In this document: positions 42,886 through 50,917 of the stretch, piece after piece
How the letters are laid out: each line of letters begins with the position of its first letter
How positions within the stretch are numbered: position 1 is the first letter of the stretch
Notes under the pieces: model-generated
What the model was told of the DNA's origin: nothing
The model's database searches: none
What the model saw: only the letters and a program-made list of their open reading frames with translations
DNA from: Lactobacillus sp. ESL0684
GTDB lineage: Bacteria > Bacillota > Bacilli > Lactobacillales > Lactobacillaceae
Length of the DNA stretch: 64,000 bases
Direction: 5' to 3'
Assembly (NCBI RefSeq): GCF_029392675.1
Contig: NZ_CP113941.1
Location: 1,655,001-1,719,000 of the forward strand
Translations under genes and position numbers: made by a program

Positions 42886-43151
42886 TTAAAATAAATCTGC
42901 ATGGCTACCTGTTCTAATTAGTATCAAAGTGTCTTGTTCAACTCTATAAATTAATAACCAATCAGACTTTATATGACATTCAAGAAAATTATCATAGTTT
43001 CCCGATAAACCATGGTTTTTATATTGACGGTCAAGTTCATGTCCTAATTCAAGTTCATGGACAACTTTTTAAGCAAATACATTTCTAACCCTTGCTTATT
43101 ACATCTTTTGACATCTCGCTTGAACTTACCAGTTGCTTTAATCTGAAACAT
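42886..43151 (-). pseudogene. YafQ-type toxin broken by a frameshift
   Basis: From ATG 43151 the frame reads FQIKATGKFKRDVKRC, the usual YafQ start, then stops after a run of five A (T at 43066-43070). Shifting frame after that run gives VVHELELGHELDRQYKNHGLSG, then CHIKSDWLLIYR and RTGSHADLF, the conserved rest of a YafQ endoribonuclease including the C-terminal histidine. One missing A would restore the gene. The toxin appears inactivated while its antitoxin is intact. Confidence 0.82.
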
Positions 43152-43154
43152 GAA

Positions 43155-43412
43155 TTAAATTCCTAATTCATCCCATAACTCTTTGGAATCGTTATAGGCT
43201 TTAGTCTTAGATAAATCCTCATGCATTGCTTGTAAGGTTGCATTATTAGGCTTGTCTGGTTTTTTAACTTCAAATGGAAGTCCATCATTCAATACAATTT
43301 GCTGATAAAACATCTTTAAGGCTGTAGATCGATTAAGACCCAAGTCCTTTAAAATTCCTTCTGCTTTATCCATTAATTGGCTATCCATACGTGCTTGCAA
43401 AGTTTTATTCAT
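43155..43412 (-). CDS. RelB/DinJ-family antitoxin
   Basis: An 85-residue antitoxin with the DinJ ribbon-helix-helix (KTLQARMDSQLMDKAEGILKDLGLNRSTALKMFYQQI) and the LPFEVKKPDKPN motif. GAGGTG precedes two adjacent ATG codons; the one at 43412 has the better spacing. It is three bases upstream of the frameshifted YafQ toxin gene. Confidence 0.87.
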   Translation of the reverse strand: MNKTLQARMDSQLMDKAEGILKDLGLNRSTALKMFYQQIVLNDGLPFEVKKPDKPNNATLQAMHEDLSKTKAYNDSKELWDELGI

Positions 43413-43539
43413 CATTTTCACCTCACACAAATTTTAGCAATATTTCACGCTTTTAGCAACACGTTGTAACTACATAGTAGTGAAAAAGGCAGCACCATAA
43501 ACAAAGTTAGAAAACCGAAGAATTGTATAATTACAACAA

Positions 43540-43572
43540 AAAAACAACGTTCGAAATTGAACGTTGTTTTTA
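43540..43572 (-). terminator. Terminator of the 793-residue SLAP protein gene
   Basis: AAAACAACGTTC/GAACGTTGTTTT stem with T-run, 14 bases past the stop. Nearly the same hairpin ends the next surface-protein gene at 46275-46311. Confidence 0.88.
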
Positions 43573-43585
43573 ATTAGGAAACTAA

Positions 43586-45967
43586 TTACTTCAAGTTAGC
43601 TACTTTGACATAATGACCCTTGCCAATTGAAGCAAACTTCTTACCCTTAATCGTCTTAGTACTAAAGGTCTTAATCTTCTTACCTTTCTTCAAGACTTTC
43701 TTGTTAGCACGTTTGCCATTCTTGTTGTAAACATAAGCATTATGCTTTAACTTAGTTTCAGTACCCGTAAAGTTAGCAGCCTTGACGTATTGACCATCGG
43801 CAATTACATAGTATTTCTTGCCTTTGATAGTCTTAGTGCCAGTAACTTTGACATCAGTGCTCTTCTTCAATACCTTCTTGTTAGCACGCTTACCATTCTT
43901 GTCATAAACATAGGCATTATGCTTCAAAGTCTTGGTAGTTTCAGCTGGAGCGGCTTCGCCAGAGTTGTTATCTGTTGGCTTTTCAGTATTAGCTGGTGCT
44001 TGGGTTGGTGCAGATGAAGTGTCTGAACCGGTATTGTTGTCACTTGGATTGGCTTTCTTAACTACATAAACAACCGTACCATTTGCATCTTCTTTGTCAG
44101 GGTACTGCGCATCAATTAAGCCTTGCTTTTGACCCTCTTTAAGTTCATCAGTTTTAGCTAAACGATATTGACCCTTAGTTTGTGCAGCAACAAAAGTTTC
44201 AACATCAGCTGTTGTAATCTTATCTCCTGCAACATGATCCTTACCAGTAAACACACCCTTGACATCTTTACCGTCAATAGTTAGTTGCTTACCGTCCGTT
44301 GTCTTGAAGGTAACGTTAATATCAGCAGCTGGTTTGGCTTCTTGCTTAGGTGTAACATTAATCTTTACTTCAACTGTTGCAATTACTTTATTACCAATTT
44401 TTACTTCAACATGAGCTGTTTGTTCACCGACTTTACTAGTATCGATTTTATCCTTATCTGTCCAAGTTACTTGTGCATCTTCCGGCAACTCTGGATCTGA
44501 TTTAATCGCAGCTTTAGCATCTGTATCAAATGTTGCACCCTGCTCCAACTTAATTGTGTCTGCTGATGTAATAGTATATTTAGTTTCCTCAGTTGGGACT
44601 GCTGGCTTTTCTAGCGCATCATAAATATCTTTTAATTCAGAAATCTCAGTCTCACCAATACTTTGATTCATCTTATCTAAACCAGACATCACGGTTCCCA
44701 AATCAGTCTTGACACCTGTACCTGCTAATTCAGTTGTTACTGCTAAAGTATCGTTGTAAATCTTTTTAATTTTTTCTGAATCCGTGCTAATAAAAGACCA
44801 ATCGTCTACTCCTCCAGGCAAGTCTTGGATATCAGCTAAAATTACTTTGATTTGATTCTTAAGAGTCTGATACTTATCAGCTGGTAAATCTTTTCTTAAT
44901 TGTGCTAAGCCACGATAGACATCGGTCATACCAGGACGTAACTTCTTAGCAAGATCTCCAATTTTCTGCTTAGTAACATCAGAATCACCACTTAACGCTT
45001 CCAATGCCGCATAAACATTCTTTAGCTGGGCAACTTCAGTCTCACCAATCTGACTATTAATATCTTCAGCGCCATGTAAGATAGCTACTAAATCAGTCTT
45101 AACTCCGGTGCCCGCTAATTCATCGGCAATCTTGACTGCATCATTATAAATACCACGTACATTTTCATTACCCAATGCAAAAGGATTATTACCTATATTT
45201 TCTAAATCCTTTAAATTAGCTAAAATATCCTTAATATCATCTTTAACAGTTTGATACTTATCACTTGGTAAATCTTGCTTTAAATTATTCAGCCCATGGT
45301 ACATTTTAGAGATTCCTGGATGGAACTTTTGAGCAAGATCTCCTGCATCACTTGCTGCTGGATCATCCGAACCTTTTAAGCCTTCAATTGCCGCATAAAT
45401 ATCTTTTAGTTCTTTAATTTGATCGGAACCTAAACTTTGATCGATCTTTTCGGCACCATGCAAAATGTTGACTAAATCAGTTTTAATACCTTTACCCTTG
45501 AGAGTATTAGTAATAGCAATTGCATCATTATAAATGCTGGTAATATCTTTTGAATTATCAAATATATAATTTAGTCCACTGCCATCAACAGGTGGCAGCC
45601 CTTGAACCTTAACAAGAATATCATCAATCTTAGGCTTTACTTGTTGATATTGATCAGAAGTCAGCTTCCCTTGCAAGCTACTTGCCCCTTGGTAGACCTG
45701 CTTAACTCCGTCATGCATTTGGTATAAAACATCGGCAAGTTCTTTTGAAAGTTTGCTAGATTCATCAGTTTTATCAGCTTTTGCTGCCTTTTGAGCAGAT
45801 TTAGTTGTTGCCGCTGCTACTATATTACTTGAGAATACCGTGCTGCTGCCTAACATACCGACTGCAACAGTACCAACTAACAAGTTCTTAGCTAACTTAT
45901 GCAGTCTGCCTCCCTTAAGACTCTTAGCAACATCTTTTTGCAACTTCCGTTTTCGATTAAAGTTCAT
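43586..45967 (-). CDS. Large secreted surface protein with helical repeats, Rib-like domain and SLAP anchor
   Basis: 793 residues. The long signal region starts FNRKRKLQKDVAKSL and has LLVGTVAVGMLGSS, a motif shared with the next two surface proteins. Residues about 65-465 are three diverged helical repeats of roughly 130 residues (each with ELADVLYQMH/LRPGMTDVYRGL, then IYNDA and GxGVKTDL). Then come a Rib-like domain (about 475-550, VTWTDKDKIDTSKVGEQTAHV), one FKTTDGKQLTIDGK domain (about 555-645) shared with the neighbouring protein, and two SLAP repeats. Likely an S-layer-associated adhesin. The repeat type was not recognised. Confidence 0.85.
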   Translation of the reverse strand: MNFNRKRKLQKDVAKSLKGGRLHKLAKNLLVGTVAVGMLGSSTVFSSNIVAAATTKSAQKAAKADKTDESSKLSKELADVLYQMHDGVKQVYQGASSLQGKLTSDQYQQVKPKIDDILVKVQGLPPVDGSGLNYIFDNSKDITSIYNDAIAITNTLKGKGIKTDLVNILHGAEKIDQSLGSDQIKELKDIYAAIEGLKGSDDPAASDAGDLAQKFHPGISKMYHGLNNLKQDLPSDKYQTVKDDIKDILANLKDLENIGNNPFALGNENVRGIYNDAVKIADELAGTGVKTDLVAILHGAEDINSQIGETEVAQLKNVYAALEALSGDSDVTKQKIGDLAKKLRPGMTDVYRGLAQLRKDLPADKYQTLKNQIKVILADIQDLPGGVDDWSFISTDSEKIKKIYNDTLAVTTELAGTGVKTDLGTVMSGLDKMNQSIGETEISELKDIYDALEKPAVPTEETKYTITSADTIKLEQGATFDTDAKAAIKSDPELPEDAQVTWTDKDKIDTSKVGEQTAHVEVKIGNKVIATVEVKINVTPKQEAKPAADINVTFKTTDGKQLTIDGKDVKGVFTGKDHVAGDKITTADVETFVAAQTKGQYRLAKTDELKEGQKQGLIDAQYPDKEDANGTVVYVVKKANPSDNNTGSDTSSAPTQAPANTEKPTDNNSGEAAPAETTKTLKHNAYVYDKNGKRANKKVLKKSTDVKVTGTKTIKGKKYYVIADGQYVKAANFTGTETKLKHNAYVYNKNGKRANKKVLKKGKKIKTFSTKTIKGKKFASIGKGHYVKVANLK

Positions 45968-46324
45968 TCTTTCTATACTTCCTTCATTAAAATCTTAAAT
46001 TACTAAAAACACACAAAATCAATTTATTTACTATCAAACTGATAAATCTTATAGTAAATTAATTAAGCGTAGTATAGCACAAGCTTTTAAAACATGATTT
46101 CATTACATAACGCTTATTCTAAAAATATATTCCTTTATAATGAATTTTTAGCACAAAGAATCATGTAATAGCTTGACTTTTATGAAAATGAAAACGGTAA
46201 AGCTTAAGTTTTATAACAAAATTAAAAAATAATAACAAATTTTATATTTGTACCTTTAACATGCTATTAAAGCATAAAAAAAACAACGTCCAAAACTGAA
46301 CGTTGTTTTTAAACTAGAGATTAA
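45968..46324. other. Intergenic control region between two surface-protein genes
   Basis: Holds the terminator of the upstream gene at 46275-46311 and, for the downstream gene, an extended -10 (TGC then TATACT) on the minus strand at 46076-46071, giving a 5' leader of about 100 bases. The rest is AT-rich without other clear signals. Confidence 0.5.
46275..46311 (-). terminator. Terminator of the 718-residue SLAP protein gene
   Basis: AAAACAACGT/ACGTTGTTTT stem with an inner CCAAAACTGA loop and T-run, 14 bases past the stop. Confidence 0.85.
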
Positions 46325-48481
46325 TTATTTTAAGTTAGCTACCTTTACGTAATGACCATTACCAATTGAAGCAAACTTCTTGCCCTTGATAGTCTTGTTA
46401 CCAAAAGTCTTAATCTTCTTACCCTTCTTCAGAACCTTCTTATTAGCACGCTTACCCTTCTTGTTGTAAACATAAGCATTGTGCTTTAATTTAGTTTCAG
46501 TACCCTTGAAGTTACTTGCCTTAACGTATTGACCATCAGCAGTTACGTAGTACTTCTTACCAGCAATTTGCTTAGTACCAGTAATTTGTACGTCAGTACC
46601 TCTCTTTAGAGTATCACTACCAATGCGGTTACCATTTTCATCATACAGTGCAGCATTATGTTTCAGAGTCTTAACTTCAGTATTTGCATCAGTATTATTT
46701 GCTGGTTGATCTGGCTTAGCTGGTGTGTTATTTGCTGGGGTTTGAGCAGGAGCAGCTGGAGCACTTGGTGCAGGAGTAGCTGGGGTTTGAGAACCATTGT
46801 TATCAGTTGGCTTATTGTTGTCACTAGGTTTATTAGTATCACCAGGCTTATTAGCTGATTCCTTCTTAACTACATAAACAGTAACGTTCTGCTCTTCATC
46901 AGTGTATTGAGCATTAGTCAAACCTTGTTTTTGATCCTTGCCTAATTCTTCAGCTGTTGCTAAACGATATTGTCCATTTGTTTGTGAGTTAACAAAAGCG
47001 GTTACTACAGAATCATTAATCTTGTCACCTGCAACATGGTCTTTACCACTGATGGCACCCTTGATATCTGTTCCATTAATAGTTAGTTGCTTGCCGTCTG
47101 TTGTCTTGAAAGTAACGTTAATGTTAGCAGCTGGTTTTGCTTCTACTGGCTTATCTGTTGATTCTTGTTCAACAACGTAGACAGTCACTGTTTGATCTTT
47201 ATCTGTATATTTAGTATCTGTTAAACCTTGTTTTTGTCCAGGTTTAAGCTCATCGTCTTTAGCTAAACGATACTTACCACCAGTTTGTGAACTAACCAAT
47301 GATTCAGCAAGTTGTGGAGAAACTGTTTCGCCAGCCTTGTGACCTTCACCTGAAACTTCACCGACAGCCTCTTCACCATCAACAGTAGCTGGTTTTCCAT
47401 CTACTGTTAAGTATTTAACCTTGATATTACCTGCATCTTTAGCTTTCTTAGCTAAAGTTACTGTTATTTCTTGATCTTTATCTGTAAATTGTAAATCCTT
47501 GATACTGTCAGTATCAGTAAGCTCATATTGACCTTGTGTATTTGCATTAACGACAGCTTCGATTAGACTTTGATTTATCTTATCGCCTGCTAGACGATCT
47601 GTTCCAGGAATCACAGCACCATCAATTGTCTGAACCTTGCCAGGCTTCTCAGGATCTTCGACTAAAACTTTTCCACCATCTGCAGTCACAAAATTAATTG
47701 TAACATTGCCTGCTGATGCCTTTTTAACCACATAAACATCTACTGATTGGTCAGTAGCATCAAATTGGGTGTTTGCTGTCAAGCCTTGTTCTTTACCAGC
47801 ATCCTCCAATTCCTTAGCAGTTGGTAAACGATATTCACTGCCTATTTGACTTTCAATAAACTTATTTACAAAGTCACTGTTAAGTTTATCACCTTCAAGT
47901 TGACCTGACCCAGAAATCGTACCTACAGCGTCTTCTAGATTACCGTTTTTATCAGGGAATTGTACAGCGGTACCATTAAGAGTCTTGTAGGTTACTTTAA
48001 TATCTTTAGCTGGAGCCTTTTTAACCACATAAGCATCTACTACGTGATCTATTTCAGTAAACTCAGCACCTAGTAAACTTTGCTCTTGACCTTGGTTAAG
48101 TTCATCAGTTGTAGCTAGACGATATCCGCTACCAACTTGATCATTAACAAGTTTTTCAGCAGTTTCTTCGTCAATCTTATCACCAACTTTATGGTCTTTA
48201 CCAGAAAGTGTAGCTACAACGTTTTTACCATCTTTAGAAACTGCTTTGCCATCTGTAGTTTTGAAATTAACCTTGATATCTCTAACTTTGTTTGTATCAG
48301 TTGCTGTACTTGTATCTGCTGCATTAACAACACTAGCTGCATTGCTTAAGCCCAAGCCACCTAATAAACTACCAACTGCAACAGTTCCAACTAATAAGCT
48401 GCGTACTGATTTACGTACTTTACCAGTCTTTAGACCCTTAGCAACGTCTTTTTCTAATTTTCTTTTACTATAAAAGTTCAT
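46325..48481 (-). CDS. Secreted surface protein with five tandem repeats and SLAP anchor
   Basis: 718 residues: long signal region (MNFYSKRKLEKDVAKGLKTG, then LLVGTVAVGSLLGG), five repeats of about 90 residues (roughly 65-530) each following the pattern KVTYKTLDG...GDKI...YRLA..EL..GQKQGL...TVYVVKK, a proline/asparagine-rich linker (about 535-595) and two SLAP repeats. The fifth repeat is nearly the same as the single copy in the 793-residue neighbour, suggesting exchange between the genes. The repeat resembles mucin-binding-type beta domains in pattern, but I could not assign it firmly. Likely adhesin. Confidence 0.82.
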   Translation of the reverse strand: MNFYSKRKLEKDVAKGLKTGKVRKSVRSLLVGTVAVGSLLGGLGLSNAASVVNAADTSTATDTNKVRDIKVNFKTTDGKAVSKDGKNVVATLSGKDHKVGDKIDEETAEKLVNDQVGSGYRLATTDELNQGQEQSLLGAEFTEIDHVVDAYVVKKAPAKDIKVTYKTLNGTAVQFPDKNGNLEDAVGTISGSGQLEGDKLNSDFVNKFIESQIGSEYRLPTAKELEDAGKEQGLTANTQFDATDQSVDVYVVKKASAGNVTINFVTADGGKVLVEDPEKPGKVQTIDGAVIPGTDRLAGDKINQSLIEAVVNANTQGQYELTDTDSIKDLQFTDKDQEITVTLAKKAKDAGNIKVKYLTVDGKPATVDGEEAVGEVSGEGHKAGETVSPQLAESLVSSQTGGKYRLAKDDELKPGQKQGLTDTKYTDKDQTVTVYVVEQESTDKPVEAKPAANINVTFKTTDGKQLTINGTDIKGAISGKDHVAGDKINDSVVTAFVNSQTNGQYRLATAEELGKDQKQGLTNAQYTDEEQNVTVYVVKKESANKPGDTNKPSDNNKPTDNNGSQTPATPAPSAPAAPAQTPANNTPAKPDQPANNTDANTEVKTLKHNAALYDENGNRIGSDTLKRGTDVQITGTKQIAGKKYYVTADGQYVKASNFKGTETKLKHNAYVYNKKGKRANKKVLKKGKKIKTFGNKTIKGKKFASIGNGHYVKVANLK

Positions 48482-48554
48482 TTATATCCTCCGACCTATA
48501 TTTTAGTAATTAAACTATAAATTAATAACACTAGTTATAGTATTCCTGCATATT

Positions 48555-48584
48555 AATATAACATACGTTGCTGATTAATGAAAG
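48555..48584 (-). promoter_or_regulatory. Conserved promoter element of the 718-residue surface protein
   Basis: On the minus strand, CTTTCATTAA then a spacer, then ACGTATGTTATATT, which holds an extended -10 (TG-T-TATATT). The same arrangement occurs at 50745-50774, with 24 of 30 bases identical by eye. Shared control of two adhesin genes is inferred. Confidence 0.55.
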
Positions 48585-48700
48585 CATTTAAATAAATTTT
48601 GTTATTTTTTAGCTATAACTTATTATAAACTTCAATAAAAATAATAATTAATGCACAAGATAATTTAATAACGTGTTATTTTACATGTGATAACTTTGCC

Positions 48701-50692
48701 TTATTTCAAATTAGCTACCTTAACGTATTGACCTTTGCCAAGCGAGGCGTAAAGCTTACCTTTGATTTTTTTATTACCAAAAGTCTTAACTTTCTTGCCC
48801 TTTTTAAGTGTCTTTTTACCAATACGTTTACCATGCTTATTGTAAATATAGGATTTGCGCTTTAGCTTGGTTTCAGTACCCTTGAAGTTGCTTGCTTTAA
48901 CATATTGACCATTATCAAGTTGGTAATATTTCTTGCCAGCAATTGTTTTTGTGCCGATAACCTTGACCGTTGTACCCCTCTTAATTGATTGAACACCGGT
49001 CGGATTACCATTTTCATCATAAACAGCAGCATTGTGTTTCAAAGTTTTGGTGGTTACATTTTGATTAGTATCCGTAGCTGATTTGTCAGGTTGACTCGGC
49101 ACTTCATTAGCTGGTGTTTGAACAGGAGCTGATGGCACATTATTAGTCGAATTGTCAGGAGGGGTAGTTGGTGCTGGAGTCGCTGGTTTATTGGCTGTTG
49201 GCGGTGTGGCTGGTTTATCCTGCTTAGCCTTAACTTCAACCGTAACTGGGACACTTGCAATCGAATCATCTAAGAAGATCACTTGGACATGTGCAGTTTG
49301 TTCACCAACAAAGTTAGTATCAATCTGATCATCCTCATCCCAAACTACTCTTGCAGAACTTGGCAACTTAGGAGATGCAGTAATTGCATCTCCAGCAGCT
49401 ACATTGAATTTAGCCCCTTGTTCAAGTACAATCGTTCCCTTAGCTTTAATTTGATATTGATCTTTTTGTGGTATTTTGACATCTTTAACAATAATCAAAA
49501 CTGGTACTACTGCTGTAGACTTATCTGCAAAAGTTACTTTGACCAAGCCTAATTGGGCACCTGGATCATCCGTCTTAATCTCATTAACCCATTCAGCACT
49601 TGCATCTTTTGGCATACCAACAACTGCATCTTCGGCCTTAACATCAAATGGTTGTCTTTGGTCAACCAAGACAACATCTTTGCCCTTAACAGTTGACTCT
49701 GTGGAATCATTGACTGCGTTAACTACAATTATGACTGGTACTTGCTGCTTCTTGCCATCCGCAAAAGTAACTTCGACATAACCTAATTGTGGACCTGCAT
49801 TGTCTGTCTTAATTTCATTGACCCAGTTAGCTGTTGCTCCTTCGGGAAGCTTGGTTACCGCATCTTCAGCCTTAACCGTAAATGGTTGCCCTTGCTTAAC
49901 TGTAATAACACCTTGAGGCTTAATTACTGTTGACACAGGATCTGCTGGATCAGGAGTTTCTGTAGGAGTAGTTGGCTCTGCAGGCGTTGTTGGTGCACTA
50001 GTGTTTGGAGTAGTTGCCTTTTCCTTTACATTGACTAAAACTGGTACTTGATCCGATGAACCATCTTTATAAGTAACTTCAACATTGGCTATCTGATAAC
50101 CGACCTTATCAGTCTTGACGTCATGCGTCCATTTTGCTGTTGCATCTGCCGGAAATTCTTCAATTGCGTCTTTAGCTGAAACAGTGATTTCTTTGCCTTG
50201 TTCAACTTCAATTGTAGACTTAGCTGTTGGATTATACTGCTCTGCCTCTGTTACTCCTGACGTCTCGGATTTTTTAACAACATTAACCAAAACAGTGACA
50301 ACAACAGATGACCCATCTTCAAAAGTTACTTTGACATAAGCTAATTGCGGTCCAATATCTGTAGTTTTCGGGGTATCAACCCATTTAGCTGATACTGCGT
50401 CAATTGGATATGTTACTGCATCTTTAGCACTGATATTAAACTCTTCGCCTTGAGTAACTTCAATTGTTTTACGTGCTCTAATATCAGCTTTTTGTGCCTG
50501 TGTTTGATTGGGCTCATTAGTTGGAGCCTCAGTCCCTGCTTGAACAGACTGAGTGTTTGAAGCAAAAGCAGTCCCTAAGCTTCCTACAACTAAGGTGCTA
50601 ATTAATAAACTCCTAGCTGCTCGGCGTAATTTGCCACTTTTAAATCCTTTTGTAAATTCTTTTTGTAATTTTTGTTTTTGATAAAAGTTCAA
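48701..50692 (-). CDS. Secreted surface protein with five Rib-like repeats and SLAP anchor
   Basis: 663 residues. The start is TTG 50692 after GGAGGATTTGCA; the resulting N-terminus MNFYQKQKLQKEF lines up with those of the two neighbouring proteins, which start at ATG, so the TTG is credible. After the signal region come five Rib/alpha-like repeats of about 75 residues (pattern VEQGKEFTVKAEDAV..P..A.AKWV..IKTD..GPQLAYVEVTF.DGS...VPVLVNV), a threonine/proline linker and two SLAP repeats. Rib domains act as rigid surface stalks. No terminator as clear as those of its neighbours follows it. Confidence 0.85.
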   Translation of the reverse strand: MNFYQKQKLQKEFTKGFKSGKLRRAARSLLISTLVVGSLGTAFASNTQSVQAGTEAPTNEPNQTQAQKADIRARKTIEVTQGEEFNISAKDAVTYPIDAVSAKWVDTPKTTDIGPQLAYVKVTFEDGSSVVVTVLVNVVKKSETSGVTEAEQYNPTAKSTIEVEQGKEITVSAKDAIEEFPADATAKWTHDVKTDKVGYQIANVEVTYKDGSSDQVPVLVNVKEKATTPNTSAPTTPAEPTTPTETPDPADPVSTVIKPQGVITVKQGQPFTVKAEDAVTKLPEGATANWVNEIKTDNAGPQLGYVEVTFADGKKQQVPVIIVVNAVNDSTESTVKGKDVVLVDQRQPFDVKAEDAVVGMPKDASAEWVNEIKTDDPGAQLGLVKVTFADKSTAVVPVLIIVKDVKIPQKDQYQIKAKGTIVLEQGAKFNVAAGDAITASPKLPSSARVVWDEDDQIDTNFVGEQTAHVQVIFLDDSIASVPVTVEVKAKQDKPATPPTANKPATPAPTTPPDNSTNNVPSAPVQTPANEVPSQPDKSATDTNQNVTTKTLKHNAAVYDENGNPTGVQSIKRGTTVKVIGTKTIAGKKYYQLDNGQYVKASNFKGTETKLKRKSYIYNKHGKRIGKKTLKKGKKVKTFGNKKIKGKLYASLGKGQYVKVANLK

Positions 50693-50744
50693 TGCAAATC
50701 CTCCATTTAGAATTTAATAACATATGTTTTATAATCTTATGAAC

Positions 50745-50774
50745 AATATAACATATGTTATCATTTAATGAAAG
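50745..50774 (-). promoter_or_regulatory. Conserved promoter element of the 663-residue surface protein
   Basis: CTTTCATTAAATGATA then ACATATGTTATATT on the minus strand, the counterpart of 48555-48584. It includes an extended -10 TGTTATATT and a palindrome AACATATGTT. Confidence 0.55.
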
Positions 50775-50801
50775 ATCCCAAAACGCGATTTAAAACATAA
50801 A

Positions 50802-50827
50802 AAGCAAAGGAAATTTTCCTTTGCTTA
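50802..50827. terminator. Hairpin between the Rib-repeat gene and the S-layer gene
   Basis: AAGCAAAGGAAAATTTTCCTTTGCTT is a perfect palindrome of 12-13 bp arms with little loop. It lies beyond the S-layer terminator and may be a second, backup terminator. Confidence 0.6.
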
Positions 50828-50865
50828 ATTAAGTCGATTGATCATAGGACAACAAAAATAAATAC

Positions 50866-50895
50866 AAAAAAGCGAAGGAAAATCCTTCGCTTTTT
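50866..50895 (-). terminator. Terminator of the S-layer gene
   Basis: AAAAAGCGAAGGA/TCCTTCGCTTTTT stem with a short loop and T-run, about 22 bases past the S-layer stop. Confidence 0.9.
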
Positions 50896-50917
50896 CGAAA
50901 TATATGCTAGAAGCTAA

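Noticed and set aside
46658-49781. Plus-strand open frames over the surface-protein genes
   Set aside because: They arise from repetitive codon use on the opposite strand and show low-complexity serine/tryptophan/isoleucine runs with no starts or ribosome sites.
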